From positions 1-44,041 of the forward strand of contig DBCM01000097.1 of assembly GCA_002293045.1 (NCBI GenBank): DNA of 44,041 bases, read 5' to 3'. The notes under the pieces were generated by a model. It made no database searches, had not been told where the DNA came from, and saw only the letters and a list, made by a program, of their open reading frames with translations. The DNA comes from Flavobacteriales bacterium UBA958. Lineage in GTDB: Bacteria > Bacteroidota > Bacteroidia > Flavobacteriales_D > Crocinitomicaceae. This document shows, piece by piece, positions 16,424 to 25,088 of this stretch (positions are counted from its first letter, which is position 1; each line of letters opens with the position of its first letter). Position numbers and translations under genes: made by a program.

Positions 16424-17465
16424 CTGACTCTAAATTGCGTAATATTCTTGATTGGATATCGATGGATTCCTGATGAATCAACTTAAAGACCTCTGCAGCA
16501 AACTCCTTTGATAAGTCGGCATCGTCCGAAAGCTTTAAAAACTTTGCCAAGGCTTCCTCCCATTGATTCGGTTGAAAGATGGCAATGTGATTGCGCTTTT
16601 TATAATGCCCTATCTGCTCAACGAGCTCCATACGCTTGGCGAATACCTCAATAATTTGATGGTCGAGTATCGAGATGTTGGCTCGAAGCTCCCTGATTTC
16701 TTCTTGATCAATGGCTTGTCTACTGCGCACCATTAAATTAACCAAAAGACTCTTAAAGGCCTCTGGGGTTAATTGCTGCTTGGCATCAGTTTTGGCAACC
16801 GAGGGATCAGGGTGCACCTCAATCATGAGCCCATCGAATTTTAAATCAATGGCTTTTTGTGAAACTTCAAATACATTATTGGCAAGACCCGAGATGTGCG
16901 ATGGGTCGCAAATAATTTCTAGACCGGGAAACTCAGCACGCAATGCAATTGGGATCTGCCAATTTGGAAGGTTCCTATATTTTTGTTTATCGTAGGTTGA
17001 AAACCCGCGATGAATGGCAATGACCTTTTTAATTCCAGCCTTGTACAACCGTTCAATACCCCCCACCCATAATTTAAGGTCTGGATTTGTCGGGTTTTTA
17101 ATTAAAATTGTAGCCTCTGTTCCTTGGAGCGAATCGGCTAATTCTTGAACAGAAAAGGGATTTGAAGTGGTTCGTGCACCAATCCACATGAGATTAAACC
17201 CATGCGCTAATACGCTTTCAACGTGAGAGGCATTGGCAACTTCGGTGAGCACATTTACACCGAACTCGGCTTGAATATCACGCATCCAAGATAAGGCAAC
17301 CTCACCGGCTCCTTCAAATGCGCCCGGCTGTGTTCTCGGCTTCCATACACCTGCTCGAAACGCAAATAAATCAACGGATTCTAGCTGTTTCGCTACCGAT
17401 CTTAATTGTTCGTAGGACTCTGCGCTGCAGGGGCCTGCAATGAATTTTAAATCCGAGGATAGCAT
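16407..17465 (-). CDS. Bifunctional 3-deoxy-7-phosphoheptulonate synthase / chorismate mutase
   Basis: This is a 352-aa fusion. Residues 1 to about 255 are a KDO8PS-like DAHP synthase: FIAGPCSAES, FRAGVWKPRTQPGAFEG, IGARTTSNPF, IHRGFSTYDK, ICDPSHISG and MIEVHPDP. Residues about 260-350 form an AroQ-type chorismate mutase helix bundle (IRELRANISILDHQIIEVFAKRM, EQIGHYKKRN). It commits erythrose-4-phosphate and PEP to aromatic synthesis. The mutase domain probably also gives prephenate-dependent feedback, as shown for other fused enzymes of this type. It overlaps aroA downstream by 17 bp and is separated from rny by 3 bp. Confidence 0.93.
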   Translation of the reverse strand: MLSSDLKFIAGPCSAESYEQLRSVAKQLESVDLFAFRAGVWKPRTQPGAFEGAGEVALSWMRDIQAEFGVNVLTEVANASHVESVLAHGFNLMWIGARTTSNPFSVQELADSLQGTEATILIKNPTNPDLKLWVGGIERLYKAGIKKVIAIHRGFSTYDKQKYRNLPNWQIPIALRAEFPGLEIICDPSHISGLANNVFEVSQKAIDLKFDGLMIEVHPDPSVAKTDAKQQLTPEAFKSLLVNLMVRSRQAIDQEEIRELRANISILDHQIIEVFAKRMELVEQIGHYKKRNHIAIFQPNQWEEALAKFLKLSDDADLSKEFAAEVFKLIHQESIDIQSRILRNLESGDSAS

Positions 17466-17468
17466 CTG

Positions 17469-18998
17469 TTATTTAGCATAGTTCACAGACCTTTTTTCCC
17501 GTATTACAGTAACTTTTACTTGCCCAGGATACGTCATTTCTGTTTGAATACGCTGAGATATCGTAAAAGACAATTCTTCTGCGCGTTGATCCGTTACCTT
17601 CTCTGCTTCAACCAAGACCCGTAATTCTCGGCCTGCTTGAATGGCATAGGCACTTCCAACCCCATCATAAGACAACGCCAGGTTTTCGAGTTCTTTGATG
17701 CGCTTGATGTAGGCCTCCACAATTTCTCTTCGAGCGCCCGGACGAGCACCAGAAATGGCATCACAAACTTGTACTATTGGCGAGATCAAGGTTTTCATTT
17801 CGATTTCATCATGGTGGGCTCCAATGGCATTGAGCACATCCGGTTTCTCACCATATTTCTCTGCGATTTTCATACCTAAGATGGCATGTGGCAATTCTGG
17901 TTCTTCATCCGGAACTTTCCCAATGTCGTGTAACAATCCTGCTCGTTTTGCCACTTTTACATTTAATCCCAGTTCGGCAGCCATGATGGCACAAAGGTTT
18001 GCGACTTCGCGCGAGTGCTGCAGTAAGTTTTGACCATAGGATGAACGATACTTCATACGTCCTACCATTCGCATTAACTCAGGATGTAGGCCATGAATTT
18101 CTAAATCAATACAAGTTCGTCTACCAGTTTCTGCAATCTCTTCGTCTAGGTTCTTTTTGGTTTTAGCCACAACCTCTTCGATTCGCGCTGGATGTATGCG
18201 GCCATCGGAAACGAGTTGGTGCAAGGAAAGGCGTGCGATTTCTCTACGAATGGGATCAAAGCATGATAAAATTATTGCCTCTGGAGTATCATCTACAATA
18301 ATTTCAACGCCCGTTGCTGCTTCTAGGGCTCTGATATTACGTCCTTCACGACCAATGATGCGCCCTTTAACCTCATCCGATTCTATATTGAACACAGAAA
18401 CGGCATTTTCAATGGCTTGTTCCGTTGCTACGCGTTGAATGGTTTGGATGACAATCCTTCGTGCTTCACGGTTGGCATTGAGTTTGGCTTCTTCTGAAAT
18501 CTCCTTAATCTGAACCATGGCTGCCGTTCTTGCCTCATCTACCAGGGCATCCATGAGCATTTTCTTCGCGTCCTCGGGTTGAAGACTGCTAATTTTTGCT
18601 AATTCAGCAACTCGTTTTTGTTGGATTTTATCAAGCTCCTGCATTCTCCCTTCCAGGCTGCTGTTTTTTTGGGTCAATTCCCCTTGGGTTCGTTCAAGGT
18701 CTTTTTCCTTTCGGGTTAACTCTTCTAATTTCTGATTGATGGATTTCTCCTTGCCTCGAATTCGATCTTCGTTTGATTGCATGCGTCGCTCGCGCTCTTT
18801 GATGTTATTCTCATGCTCTTCCTTAAGTTTCAGGAAATTCTCCTTTGCTTGTAAAGCGCGTTCTTTCTTGATACGTTCTGCCTCGTTCTCCGCGTCAGCG
18901 ATGCGCTGTTTTACTTTGTTTCCAACGACCCATTGTTGTGCTGCGAATGCTCCGCCACCTCCTACAATAAGTCCGATAATTATTCCTAGTACGTCCAT
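17469..18998 (-). CDS. rny: Ribonuclease Y
   Basis: The 509-aa membrane endoribonuclease has an N-terminal transmembrane helix (VLGIIIGLIVGGGGAFAAQQ) and a long charged coiled coil to about residue 150. A KH domain follows (GRIIGREGRNIRALEAATGVE), then an HD domain with the metal motif RAGLLHDIGKVPDEE and AHHDE, and the conserved ISGARPGARRE. RNase Y starts mRNA decay in many bacteria lacking RNase E dominance. It lies after zapA with a 46-nt gap and immediately before the DAHP synthase gene. Domain order and length are standard. Confidence 0.96.
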   Translation of the reverse strand: MDVLGIIIGLIVGGGGAFAAQQWVVGNKVKQRIADAENEAERIKKERALQAKENFLKLKEEHENNIKERERRMQSNEDRIRGKEKSINQKLEELTRKEKDLERTQGELTQKNSSLEGRMQELDKIQQKRVAELAKISSLQPEDAKKMLMDALVDEARTAAMVQIKEISEEAKLNANREARRIVIQTIQRVATEQAIENAVSVFNIESDEVKGRIIGREGRNIRALEAATGVEIIVDDTPEAIILSCFDPIRREIARLSLHQLVSDGRIHPARIEEVVAKTKKNLDEEIAETGRRTCIDLEIHGLHPELMRMVGRMKYRSSYGQNLLQHSREVANLCAIMAAELGLNVKVAKRAGLLHDIGKVPDEEPELPHAILGMKIAEKYGEKPDVLNAIGAHHDEIEMKTLISPIVQVCDAISGARPGARREIVEAYIKRIKELENLALSYDGVGSAYAIQAGRELRVLVEAEKVTDQRAEELSFTISQRIQTEMTYPGQVKVTVIREKRSVNYAK

Positions 18999-19044
18999 TC
19001 CCTTGTATTAAATTATTAAAATTCAGGGTTGGTAAAAAGAACTG

Positions 19045-19320
19045 TTAGATTAAATCCTGTGCCTCTTGCGTTAGATCACTTAGCTTCTGTTCAATGAGAC
19101 TAAAATCGGGTTGTGAATCCGGAGTTGGTTTCATCAAATACTGTAAGGAAGCCATTGCTAATAAATCCTGTTGATCATTTACTGCATAGTGCTTCTTCAG
19201 TGCCTCAATGGATGCATTTAAGGCATTAGCAGCGCTGAGTACCTTTTCTTTTTCAGATTCTAACACTGAAATCGGATAGGTTCTTCCGGCAATATCTAAC
19301 TTCAAGGATACTTTAGCCAT
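19045..19320 (-). CDS. zapA: Cell division protein ZapA
   Basis: The 91-aa protein starts with the ZapA beta-strand region (MAKVSLKLDIAGRTYPISV) followed by EKEKVLSAANALNASIEALK and a C-terminal helix. ZapA binds and bundles FtsZ filaments at the division ring. It overlaps the upstream coiled-coil gene by 8 bp, implying coupled translation. The C-terminal coiled coil is short but normal for Bacteroidota. Confidence 0.88.
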   Translation of the reverse strand: MAKVSLKLDIAGRTYPISVLESEKEKVLSAANALNASIEALKKHYAVNDQQDLLAMASLQYLMKPTPDSQPDFSLIEQKLSDLTQEAQDLI

Positions 19321-19639
19321 TGTTATTCTTTAGCTGGGCAATACAAAAATCTATTTCCTTTACCAACGCGTCGATTTCCGCTTCGTTTCGTGAGTATCCA
19401 CTGAACAAATTTGGTTCAATCGCCTGTTGTTTTTTGTTTGCTTCGGCCAACGCAGTTAATCGGGTGATTTCTTGCTGGAACGATTGATGCGAAAGGGTTA
19501 ATCGTTCTACTTCCTTTTTAGCATCTGCCAGTTCAACAGATAACTGTTCAACGGTTTTTCGTTCCTGCTCAATTTTTGCTTTGAATTGATGAAAAATGGT
19601 TCTTAACTGAGCAATCTGTGTATCAATTTTCGGCGTCAT
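19313..19639 (-). CDS. Small coiled-coil protein upstream of zapA
   Basis: The 108-aa protein is almost entirely heptad-rich helix (IAQLRTIFHQFKAKIEQERK, VEQLSVELADAKKEVERL), with a short central NLFSGYSRNEAEIDALVKEI segment. There is no signal peptide or catalytic motif. The 8-bp overlap with zapA and its coiled-coil nature suggest a ZapB-like divisome partner. That is inference from position; sequence similarity to ZapB cannot be claimed. Start ATG at 19639. Confidence 0.75.
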   Translation of the reverse strand: MTPKIDTQIAQLRTIFHQFKAKIEQERKTVEQLSVELADAKKEVERLTLSHQSFQQEITRLTALAEANKKQQAIEPNLFSGYSRNEAEIDALVKEIDFCIAQLKNNNG

Positions 19640-19655
19640 CCGTGCAAACTTTCCA

Positions 19656-19663
19656 CAAAGTTA
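19656..19663 (-). promoter_or_regulatory. -7 box upstream of the coiled-coil/zapA/rny genes
   Basis: TAACTTTG on the minus strand matches TAnnTTTG and leaves about 12 nt of leader before the ATG at 19639. A matching -33 TTTG is not visible. Confidence 0.5.
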
Positions 19664-19724
19664 ACAGACATTGTTAGATTTCTCGACTATTACACATTTT
19701 TTTATCAAAAATACTCAATGAACA

Positions 19725-20384
19725 TTACCCGGAGTGGGCAGTGGTGTAGAACGCTTTGGTATAATTTGGTTTAATGGAATGAATATCTTCAAACACACCT
19801 GCAATATAGCGTTCAAAAGCGAGACGTATTTGCCCACGTGCGGAAGGGACAATCTCATCGTCAAAATACTGCTCACCTAGCGGCAGCAATTCGCGCAATT
19901 TATCATTAGCATCACCAACCCACAGCAAGGGCTGAACGGGCGGAACATAAGCCGCATTGATTTCCTCCGGGCGATCCGCTACAAGTACATTCATCTCGTG
20001 TTGGACACGCAGAAACACTTCGTTTCTTCTCGCATCAAAGGCTGCTGCAATTGCCATAGACGGGTGTTTTTCTCGGGCAAGCGCGATTAAACTTTCGAGC
20101 GACGAAATCCCAATAAACGGAATTCCCAACCCAAAGACCAATCCCTTCGTTGTTGCTAATCCAATACGTAACCCAGTATAAGAACCCGGTCCTATAGCGG
20201 TGGATATGGCTTGGAGCGATGCCATTTCTATGGCATTCCGTTTCAATAACTCATGAATCATCGTGGTTAAAGCTTCCCCATGAATAAATTGATCACTACT
20301 CGATTCTAGAACATCTATCAATACGCCTTGATTGGAAAGGGCCACGGAACAAACCTTGGTTGATGTTTCTATGTGCAGTATCAT
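19725..20384 (-). CDS. tsaB: tRNA threonylcarbamoyladenosine biosynthesis protein TsaB
   Basis: The 219-aa ASKHA-fold protein has MILHIETSTKVCSVALS at its N-terminus, then STAIGPGSYTGLRIGLATTKGLVFGL and DARRNEVFLRV. TsaB dimerises with TsaD as a scaffold for t6A37 synthesis on ANN-decoding tRNAs. Its ATG overlaps the stop of the upstream response regulator in an ATGA arrangement (20381-20384). The C-terminal part is shorter and more divergent than in E. coli, as is normal for this family. Confidence 0.93.
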   Translation of the reverse strand: MILHIETSTKVCSVALSNQGVLIDVLESSSDQFIHGEALTTMIHELLKRNAIEMASLQAISTAIGPGSYTGLRIGLATTKGLVFGLGIPFIGISSLESLIALAREKHPSMAIAAAFDARRNEVFLRVQHEMNVLVADRPEEINAAYVPPVQPLLWVGDANDKLRELLPLGEQYFDDEIVPSARGQIRLAFERYIAGVFEDIHSIKPNYTKAFYTTAHSG

Positions 20385-21070
20385 GAATGTAACTCGAGTT
20401 TAAACCCAACCCCATGGATGTTTAAAATCACGATGGATTCATCCGCCTTCAGGTATTTACGAAGTTTAGTGATAAACACATCCAAGCTTCTGCCCACAAA
20501 ATAATCATCCTGACCCCAAACTGTATTTAAAATGACCTCACGTGGAAGCACTTGGTTTTTAAACTTGAATAAAAGCTTTAGGATCTGAGCCTCTTTTTTG
20601 GTAAGTGACTGAACTTTACCGTCTAGGGTTAGAGTTAAATTCTCGGTATCGAACACAAAATTAGAAACATTAAATACTTTTTCCTCAGGGATTTCTGTGC
20701 GAATGTTCACGCGCTTTAACAAGGATTTGATGCGAAGATTCAATTCCTCCACAGAAAAGGGTTTGGTTAAATAATCATCTCCACCTGCATTGAAACCCTC
20801 TATTTTGTCTTCTGTCATGGATTTAGCCGTTAAGAACAAAATTGGTATGTCACTATTAATTTTCCTGATGTCTTTGGCTAAGGTAAACCCGTCTTTTTTG
20901 GGCATCATCACATCGAAAACACAGAGGTGATAAGCTTGTTCATTGAAACGCTTTAAGGCCTCTACCCCATCGGTAGCCAAGGATACTTGATATCCCTCAG
21001 AACGCAACTGATCCGATATGACAAACCCTAAGTTTATGTCATCTTCAGCAAGTAAAATTGAGATTTTCAT
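20381..21070 (-). CDS. OmpR-family response regulator (RprY-like)
   Basis: I start at the ATG at 21070 (229 aa); a TTG 13 codons upstream only adds an unrelated tail. The receiver domain has acidic residues E9-D10-D11, phospho-acceptor D53 (VFDVMMPKKDG), T81 and K103 (DYLTKPFS). The winged-helix output domain (about 130-229) includes LTKKEAQILKLLFKFKNQVL and SLDVFITKLRKYL. It resembles RprY of Bacteroides. No histidine kinase is encoded nearby, so it is an orphan here. It overlaps tsaB by 4 nt and diverges from the second regulator at 21289. Confidence 0.88.
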   Translation of the reverse strand: MKISILLAEDDINLGFVISDQLRSEGYQVSLATDGVEALKRFNEQAYHLCVFDVMMPKKDGFTLAKDIRKINSDIPILFLTAKSMTEDKIEGFNAGGDDYLTKPFSVEELNLRIKSLLKRVNIRTEIPEEKVFNVSNFVFDTENLTLTLDGKVQSLTKKEAQILKLLFKFKNQVLPREVILNTVWGQDDYFVGRSLDVFITKLRKYLKADESIVILNIHGVGFKLELHS

Positions 21071-21105
21071 GGTAGGCAAATTTAAGGAATTTGATTTATG
21101 AAAAG

Positions 21106-21169
21106 CCAAGAGCCTTGGTTTCCCATGACTCTTGACTAATCAACCTAACCTACTACTGGTGCAAAGATA
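21106..21169 (-). promoter_or_regulatory. Promoter box and leader with alternative hairpins of the RprY-like gene
   Basis: The -7 box TATCTTTG lies at 21169-21162 on the minus strand; no good -33 is seen. In the leader of about 85 nt, CCAAG (21106-21110) can pair with CTTGG (21114-21118). CAAGAG, sharing bases 21107-21112, can instead pair with CTCTTG (21129-21134). The two stems exclude each other. Confidence 0.42.
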
Positions 21170-21217
21170 ATGTGAAAATTTAAATCGGTTACGAATCCCT
21201 GCTCTTTTTTTTAAAAA

Positions 21218-21247
21218 TTTGTTAATCTTTAGTTTATGGTAAATTTG
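21218..21247 (+). promoter_or_regulatory. Promoter of the regulator-VWD-PafA operon
   Basis: TTTG at 21218-21221 and TAAATTTG at 21240-21247 with an 18-bp spacer match the Bacteroidota consensus. The ATG at 21289 gives a leader of about 35 nt. A second, weaker box, TACCTTCG, lies at 21274-21281. Confidence 0.7.
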
Positions 21248-21288
21248 ATACCCCTCCTCCCAGGAAATCTTCTTACCTTCGTGTTCAA

Positions 21289-21966
21289 ATGGGACATATA
21301 CTAATTGTTGATGATGAAGCAGATATTCGAGCCTTGCTCAAGTATAACCTTGAGAAAGAAGGGTACACGATCGATGAAGCGGAACACGGTGAAATGGCTT
21401 TAGCGCGAATCGCGAATAAAAAACCAAATTTAATTCTTTTAGATGTGATGATGCCGGTGATGGATGGCATACAAACCTGTGAGCACATCAAATCAAATTC
21501 AGCTACGAAAGATATCATTATTTGCTTTCTAACAGCACGCGCAGAAGATTACAGTCAGATTGCTGGGCTTGATGCGGGAGGGGATGATTACATTGCAAAA
21601 CCCATTAAACCAAAAGTGCTGGTGAGTAGGATAAATGCATTAATCAGAAGAACACGCACAGTCACTAGATTGGTGACAAATGAAATACCTCAGGGGGATC
21701 TTATTATTGATCGAGAGACTCATTTGGTTCACGTAAAAGGCACTTCCCTTCAGCTCCCCCGGAAAGAATTTGAACTTCTTTCGCTTTTAGCATCTAAACC
21801 TAACATGGTTTTTAAGCGCGAAGTCATTTTATCCAATGTTTGGGGCACGGACGTAATTGTGGGTGACCGAACGATAGATGTTCACATTAGAAAGTTACGT
21901 GAAAAAATTGGCGACTCATACATTCAAACCATCAAAGGTGTAGGCTATAAATTTTATTCCAAATAA
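21289..21966 (+). CDS. OmpR/PhoB-family response regulator
   Basis: The 225-aa two-domain regulator has receiver residues D8-D9-E10, D52 (LLDVMMPVMDG), T82 and K104 (DYIAKPIKP). The C-terminal winged helix (about 125-225) includes LQLPRKEFELLSLLASKPN and TIDVHIRKLREKIG. It ends 6 nt before the VWD gene, which in turn overlaps pafA, so it heads a three-gene operon with a phosphatase. This suggests, but does not prove, a PhoB-like role in phosphate control. No sensor kinase is in the window. Confidence 0.92.
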   Translation: MGHILIVDDEADIRALLKYNLEKEGYTIDEAEHGEMALARIANKKPNLILLDVMMPVMDGIQTCEHIKSNSATKDIIICFLTARAEDYSQIAGLDAGGDDYIAKPIKPKVLVSRINALIRRTRTVTRLVTNEIPQGDLIIDRETHLVHVKGTSLQLPRKEFELLSLLASKPNMVFKREVILSNVWGTDVIVGDRTIDVHIRKLREKIGDSYIQTIKGVGYKFYSK

Positions 21967-21972
21967 GAACAC

Positions 21973-23472
21973 ATGAAACCGATCATCTATATTACATGCT
22001 GTTGTTTTTCGATCCTCAGTTATGGGCAACGAATTCAATCCCATGAATCAATTCGTCAAAACTTAGTGGCTTGGGATACCATCCGTGGTTCGTGGATATT
22101 CGACGCCATTCATGCGATTCATACCAAACAAGCCGTTCCCGACCGCACATTTCCGGAGGATTTAACTCCTGCAGAGCTCTTTTCACTGGCCCCCGTGGAA
22201 GATCGAGAATCCTTGCAAAATACCTTATTGAGTATCAATACCCCGGATGCTTTTACCGAATTAATGAGTGCTCTGTATAATTCCACTACGTGTGAAACTG
22301 CACAGGGAAGAAGTTTTGGAGACCCACACGTGGTTACTTATGACAACACTGGGTATTCCTTTCAAACGGTTGGAGAATTTGTGTTAACGAAAGTAGGAAC
22401 CTACTTCGAGGTTCAAGCCCGACAAAAACCCCAAAGCGAAGATTTTTCATTAAACACAGCGGTTGCCATTAAATTATATAACGATCGAATAGCCTACTAT
22501 GCCGCAGATATTCCGGACGGCTCGAATTCACCCTTGTGGCTCAATGGACAACCCATACGCATGGAGGGCCGCACCTATTACCTACCCTGCGGAGGAACCA
22601 TCCGTCTTATTGGAAGGAACTATGTAGTCTCTGGACCTCTCGGCGAAAAAGTAATCATTGACAATCGAGGAGGCGGGGGTAGAGGATTTGTCAATTTGAC
22701 GGTCAATATTCCTTCCTGTAATTTATTGACACCTACCGGGTTATTGGGAAATGCTAACCGGAATAGAGGGGATGAATTTCAAGTCAATCAATTTGGTCAA
22801 AACAACAACCTTACAGGTTTTATGGGGATGAATACCCCAGAATTTGCCTCTTTATCTCAAGACATTGAACAACGGTATCAAAACGAAATCATTAAAGATT
22901 TTGCAGAAATCCATCGAGTATCCGGAGAGCTAAGCCTGTTTGATTATCGTCCGGGTTTAAATACATCGTTTTATACAGACCGGTCTTTTCCGCGGGTGAT
23001 ACGAACCTTTAATGCCATCCCGAATAATAACCGCGATATTGCTAGAAATCGTTGTCTGCAGATGGGAGTATCCGAAGCAGAAATGAACGGGTGTATTTTT
23101 GATGCCCATTATTTGAATCTCACACCAAACCCAATTCCTACTCCCCCAGCGGCAACAGAGGGCGTAATTTTAGATAAATTGAGGCGACCCATCGTGAATT
23201 CAAACACCATTGCCCCTTCAAAATTCCCTGAAAATGAAGCGCAACCCATGCCAACCAAACCGATAGATTCATCGACAAAACCAACGGAATATGAACCCGT
23301 TCAAAAACCAAGTTCTGAACCTGCCAAACCAAGCATCAACTTTAAGACACCCGAACCAAAGGCTCCGAATGTATCAAAACCAGCGAGCCAACCCGTCCCG
23401 GTAAATAAACCAACCGTGTCACCGGCGCCCAAAAACCCACCTGCCTCGGTACCTTCTAAAGGAAAAGGATAA
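21973..23472 (+). CDS. Secreted protein with von Willebrand factor type D domain
   Basis: The 499-aa protein has a signal peptide (MKPIIYITCCCFSILSYGQ). Residues about 110-290 form a VWD domain: GRSFGDPHVVTYDNTGYSFQ, then GEFVLTKV, LPCGGTIRLIGRNYVV and the closing TPTGLLGNANRNRGDEF. The region 290-385 has no recognised fold. From about residue 390 the tail is rich in Pro, Lys and Ser, probably a flexible linker or cell-envelope tether. VWD domains in animals mediate multimerisation and adhesion; the bacterial role is unknown. Its TAA overlaps the pafA ATG by one base, so the pair is translationally coupled. No T9SS signature is seen. Confidence 0.85.
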   Translation: MKPIIYITCCCFSILSYGQRIQSHESIRQNLVAWDTIRGSWIFDAIHAIHTKQAVPDRTFPEDLTPAELFSLAPVEDRESLQNTLLSINTPDAFTELMSALYNSTTCETAQGRSFGDPHVVTYDNTGYSFQTVGEFVLTKVGTYFEVQARQKPQSEDFSLNTAVAIKLYNDRIAYYAADIPDGSNSPLWLNGQPIRMEGRTYYLPCGGTIRLIGRNYVVSGPLGEKVIIDNRGGGGRGFVNLTVNIPSCNLLTPTGLLGNANRNRGDEFQVNQFGQNNNLTGFMGMNTPEFASLSQDIEQRYQNEIIKDFAEIHRVSGELSLFDYRPGLNTSFYTDRSFPRVIRTFNAIPNNNRDIARNRCLQMGVSEAEMNGCIFDAHYLNLTPNPIPTPPAATEGVILDKLRRPIVNSNTIAPSKFPENEAQPMPTKPIDSSTKPTEYEPVQKPSSEPAKPSINFKTPEPKAPNVSKPASQPVPVNKPTVSPAPKNPPASVPSKGKG

Positions 23473-25088
23473 TGAGAACTCTTATTTTTTCTGCCTTCCT
23501 TTTGCCTTTGATGATTTTCTCGCAAACGCCAAAACTCGTGGTCGGAGTAGTGGTTGATCAAATGTGCTATGATTACTTGTATCGTTTTCAACATCATTTT
23601 CAAAAAGACGGTTTTAAGCGATTTCTAGAAGGTGGTGTGAATTGCAGAAATACCAATTACAACTATGTTCCCACCTACACCGGTCCAGGCCACGCCTCTA
23701 TCTATACAGGAACAACGCCCTACAATCATGGGATTGTTGGAAATGATTGGTACAATCGCAATACTGAGCAATCCGTTTATTGTGTTTTTGACAGCACGGT
23801 AAAGCCGGTTGGCAACCCTTCGAGTACATACGGTCAAATTTCTCCGCATCATTTGGAAACTATGACCATTACTGACCAGCTAAAACTCACCTATCCATCT
23901 TCTAAGGTTTATTCGATTTCAATAAAAGATCGGAGTGCTGCCCTGCCGGGTGGACATATGAGTGACGGATCATTTTGGTTCGACTACTCCAGCGGAACAT
24001 TTATTAGCAGTTCCTATTACATGGAGACATTACCCGAATGGATACAATCGTTTAATCAAACGCATTATGCCGATCAATACATTAAAGATTGGGAGCTATT
24101 AAATCCCGTTTCTGAGTATTCCAGAACCCTTGATAATTCACCCTACGAGGTCACGATTAAAGGGGCAAAAAGCCCAACATTTCCCTACAAATTCTCTGAG
24201 TACGCCAAAGGCAACTACAATTTATTCACTTTAATGCCTTTTGCGAACACGCAATTGACCGATCTCGCATGCGAACTCATCGGAAGTGAACAGATGGGAA
24301 CGCACGAGACCACAGACATGCTTTGCATTAGTTATTCCACCCCGGACATCGCCGGTCATGCCTTTGGTCCATATTCTCTGGAAATTGAGGATATTTATGT
24401 ACGTCTTGATCTAGAACTCGCTCGTTTATTCCGCAGCCTAGACCAAAAGCTTGGAAAACACAACTATGTAGTCTTTTTAACTGCAGACCATGCTGTAGTA
24501 CCTGTTCCACAGCAGTTAATGGATGAAAAACTTCCCGGTGGGTATTTTGATATGTCGATTGCAATAAACACCGTAGAGGAAAGGCTCCATGCAAGGTATG
24601 GCCATAAACTCATACTTTCGGAAGAAAATCAAAACATCTATTTAAACGTTCCCTTGATTGATTCGTTGAAATTAACGCGCAGTGAAATCCAACAACAGGT
24701 TGCCGAAATTCTTCGAACGTTTCCTGAAGTCAAAGTCGCTGTAACAGGTGCTGATTTAGAGCGCGGAATGATTGACGACCCCTGGATGCAGATGATATTA
24801 AATGGTTATTCGAAGGAACGAAGTGGGGATGTAATCTTTATGCTCAAACCGGGATACCTGCCTGTTGGATCCAGTAAAAAATCTGAGCACAAAGGTACCT
24901 CTCACGGATCCGGTTTTAACTATGACACCCATGTACCCTTACTTTGGTACGGAATGCGGTTGAAGCCACAAGAAATTTTCAGACCCATAGCAATTACGGA
25001 CATCGCGGCGACAATAGCGCACCTGTTGAACCTGCAACGCATGGGCAGCATGACCGGCAGCCCTATTGTTGAGATTCTAGGACAATAA
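23472..25088 (+). CDS. pafA: Alkaline phosphatase PafA (type I phosphodiesterase/nucleotide pyrophosphatase fold)
   Basis: The 538-aa protein has a signal peptide (MRTLIFSAFLLPLMIFSQ) and the PafA active-site set. The nucleophile is T70 in TYTGPGHASIYTG, followed by N91 in GNDWYN. K152 and R154 in SIKDRSAALPGGH correspond to the Lys and Arg that favour monoesters in Elizabethkingia PafA. Metal ligands lie in SYSTPDIAGHAFGP, LTADHAV and KGTSHGSGFNYDTHVP. PafA is a phosphate-insensitive phosphomonoesterase of Bacteroidota, active in the periplasm. The gene follows a regulator and a VWD gene, and its 3' end overlaps the convergent purC by 12 bp. Confidence 0.93.
   Translation: MRTLIFSAFLLPLMIFSQTPKLVVGVVVDQMCYDYLYRFQHHFQKDGFKRFLEGGVNCRNTNYNYVPTYTGPGHASIYTGTTPYNHGIVGNDWYNRNTEQSVYCVFDSTVKPVGNPSSTYGQISPHHLETMTITDQLKLTYPSSKVYSISIKDRSAALPGGHMSDGSFWFDYSSGTFISSSYYMETLPEWIQSFNQTHYADQYIKDWELLNPVSEYSRTLDNSPYEVTIKGAKSPTFPYKFSEYAKGNYNLFTLMPFANTQLTDLACELIGSEQMGTHETTDMLCISYSTPDIAGHAFGPYSLEIEDIYVRLDLELARLFRSLDQKLGKHNYVVFLTADHAVVPVPQQLMDEKLPGGYFDMSIAINTVEERLHARYGHKLILSEENQNIYLNVPLIDSLKLTRSEIQQQVAEILRTFPEVKVAVTGADLERGMIDDPWMQMILNGYSKERSGDVIFMLKPGYLPVGSSKKSEHKGTSHGSGFNYDTHVPLLWYGMRLKPQEIFRPIAITDIAATIAHLLNLQRMGSMTGSPIVEILGQ

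Noticed and set aside
21071..21109. Upstream TTG start for the RprY-like regulator
   Set aside because: The added residues lack similarity to receiver domains, while the ATG at 21070 starts exactly at the receiver fold.
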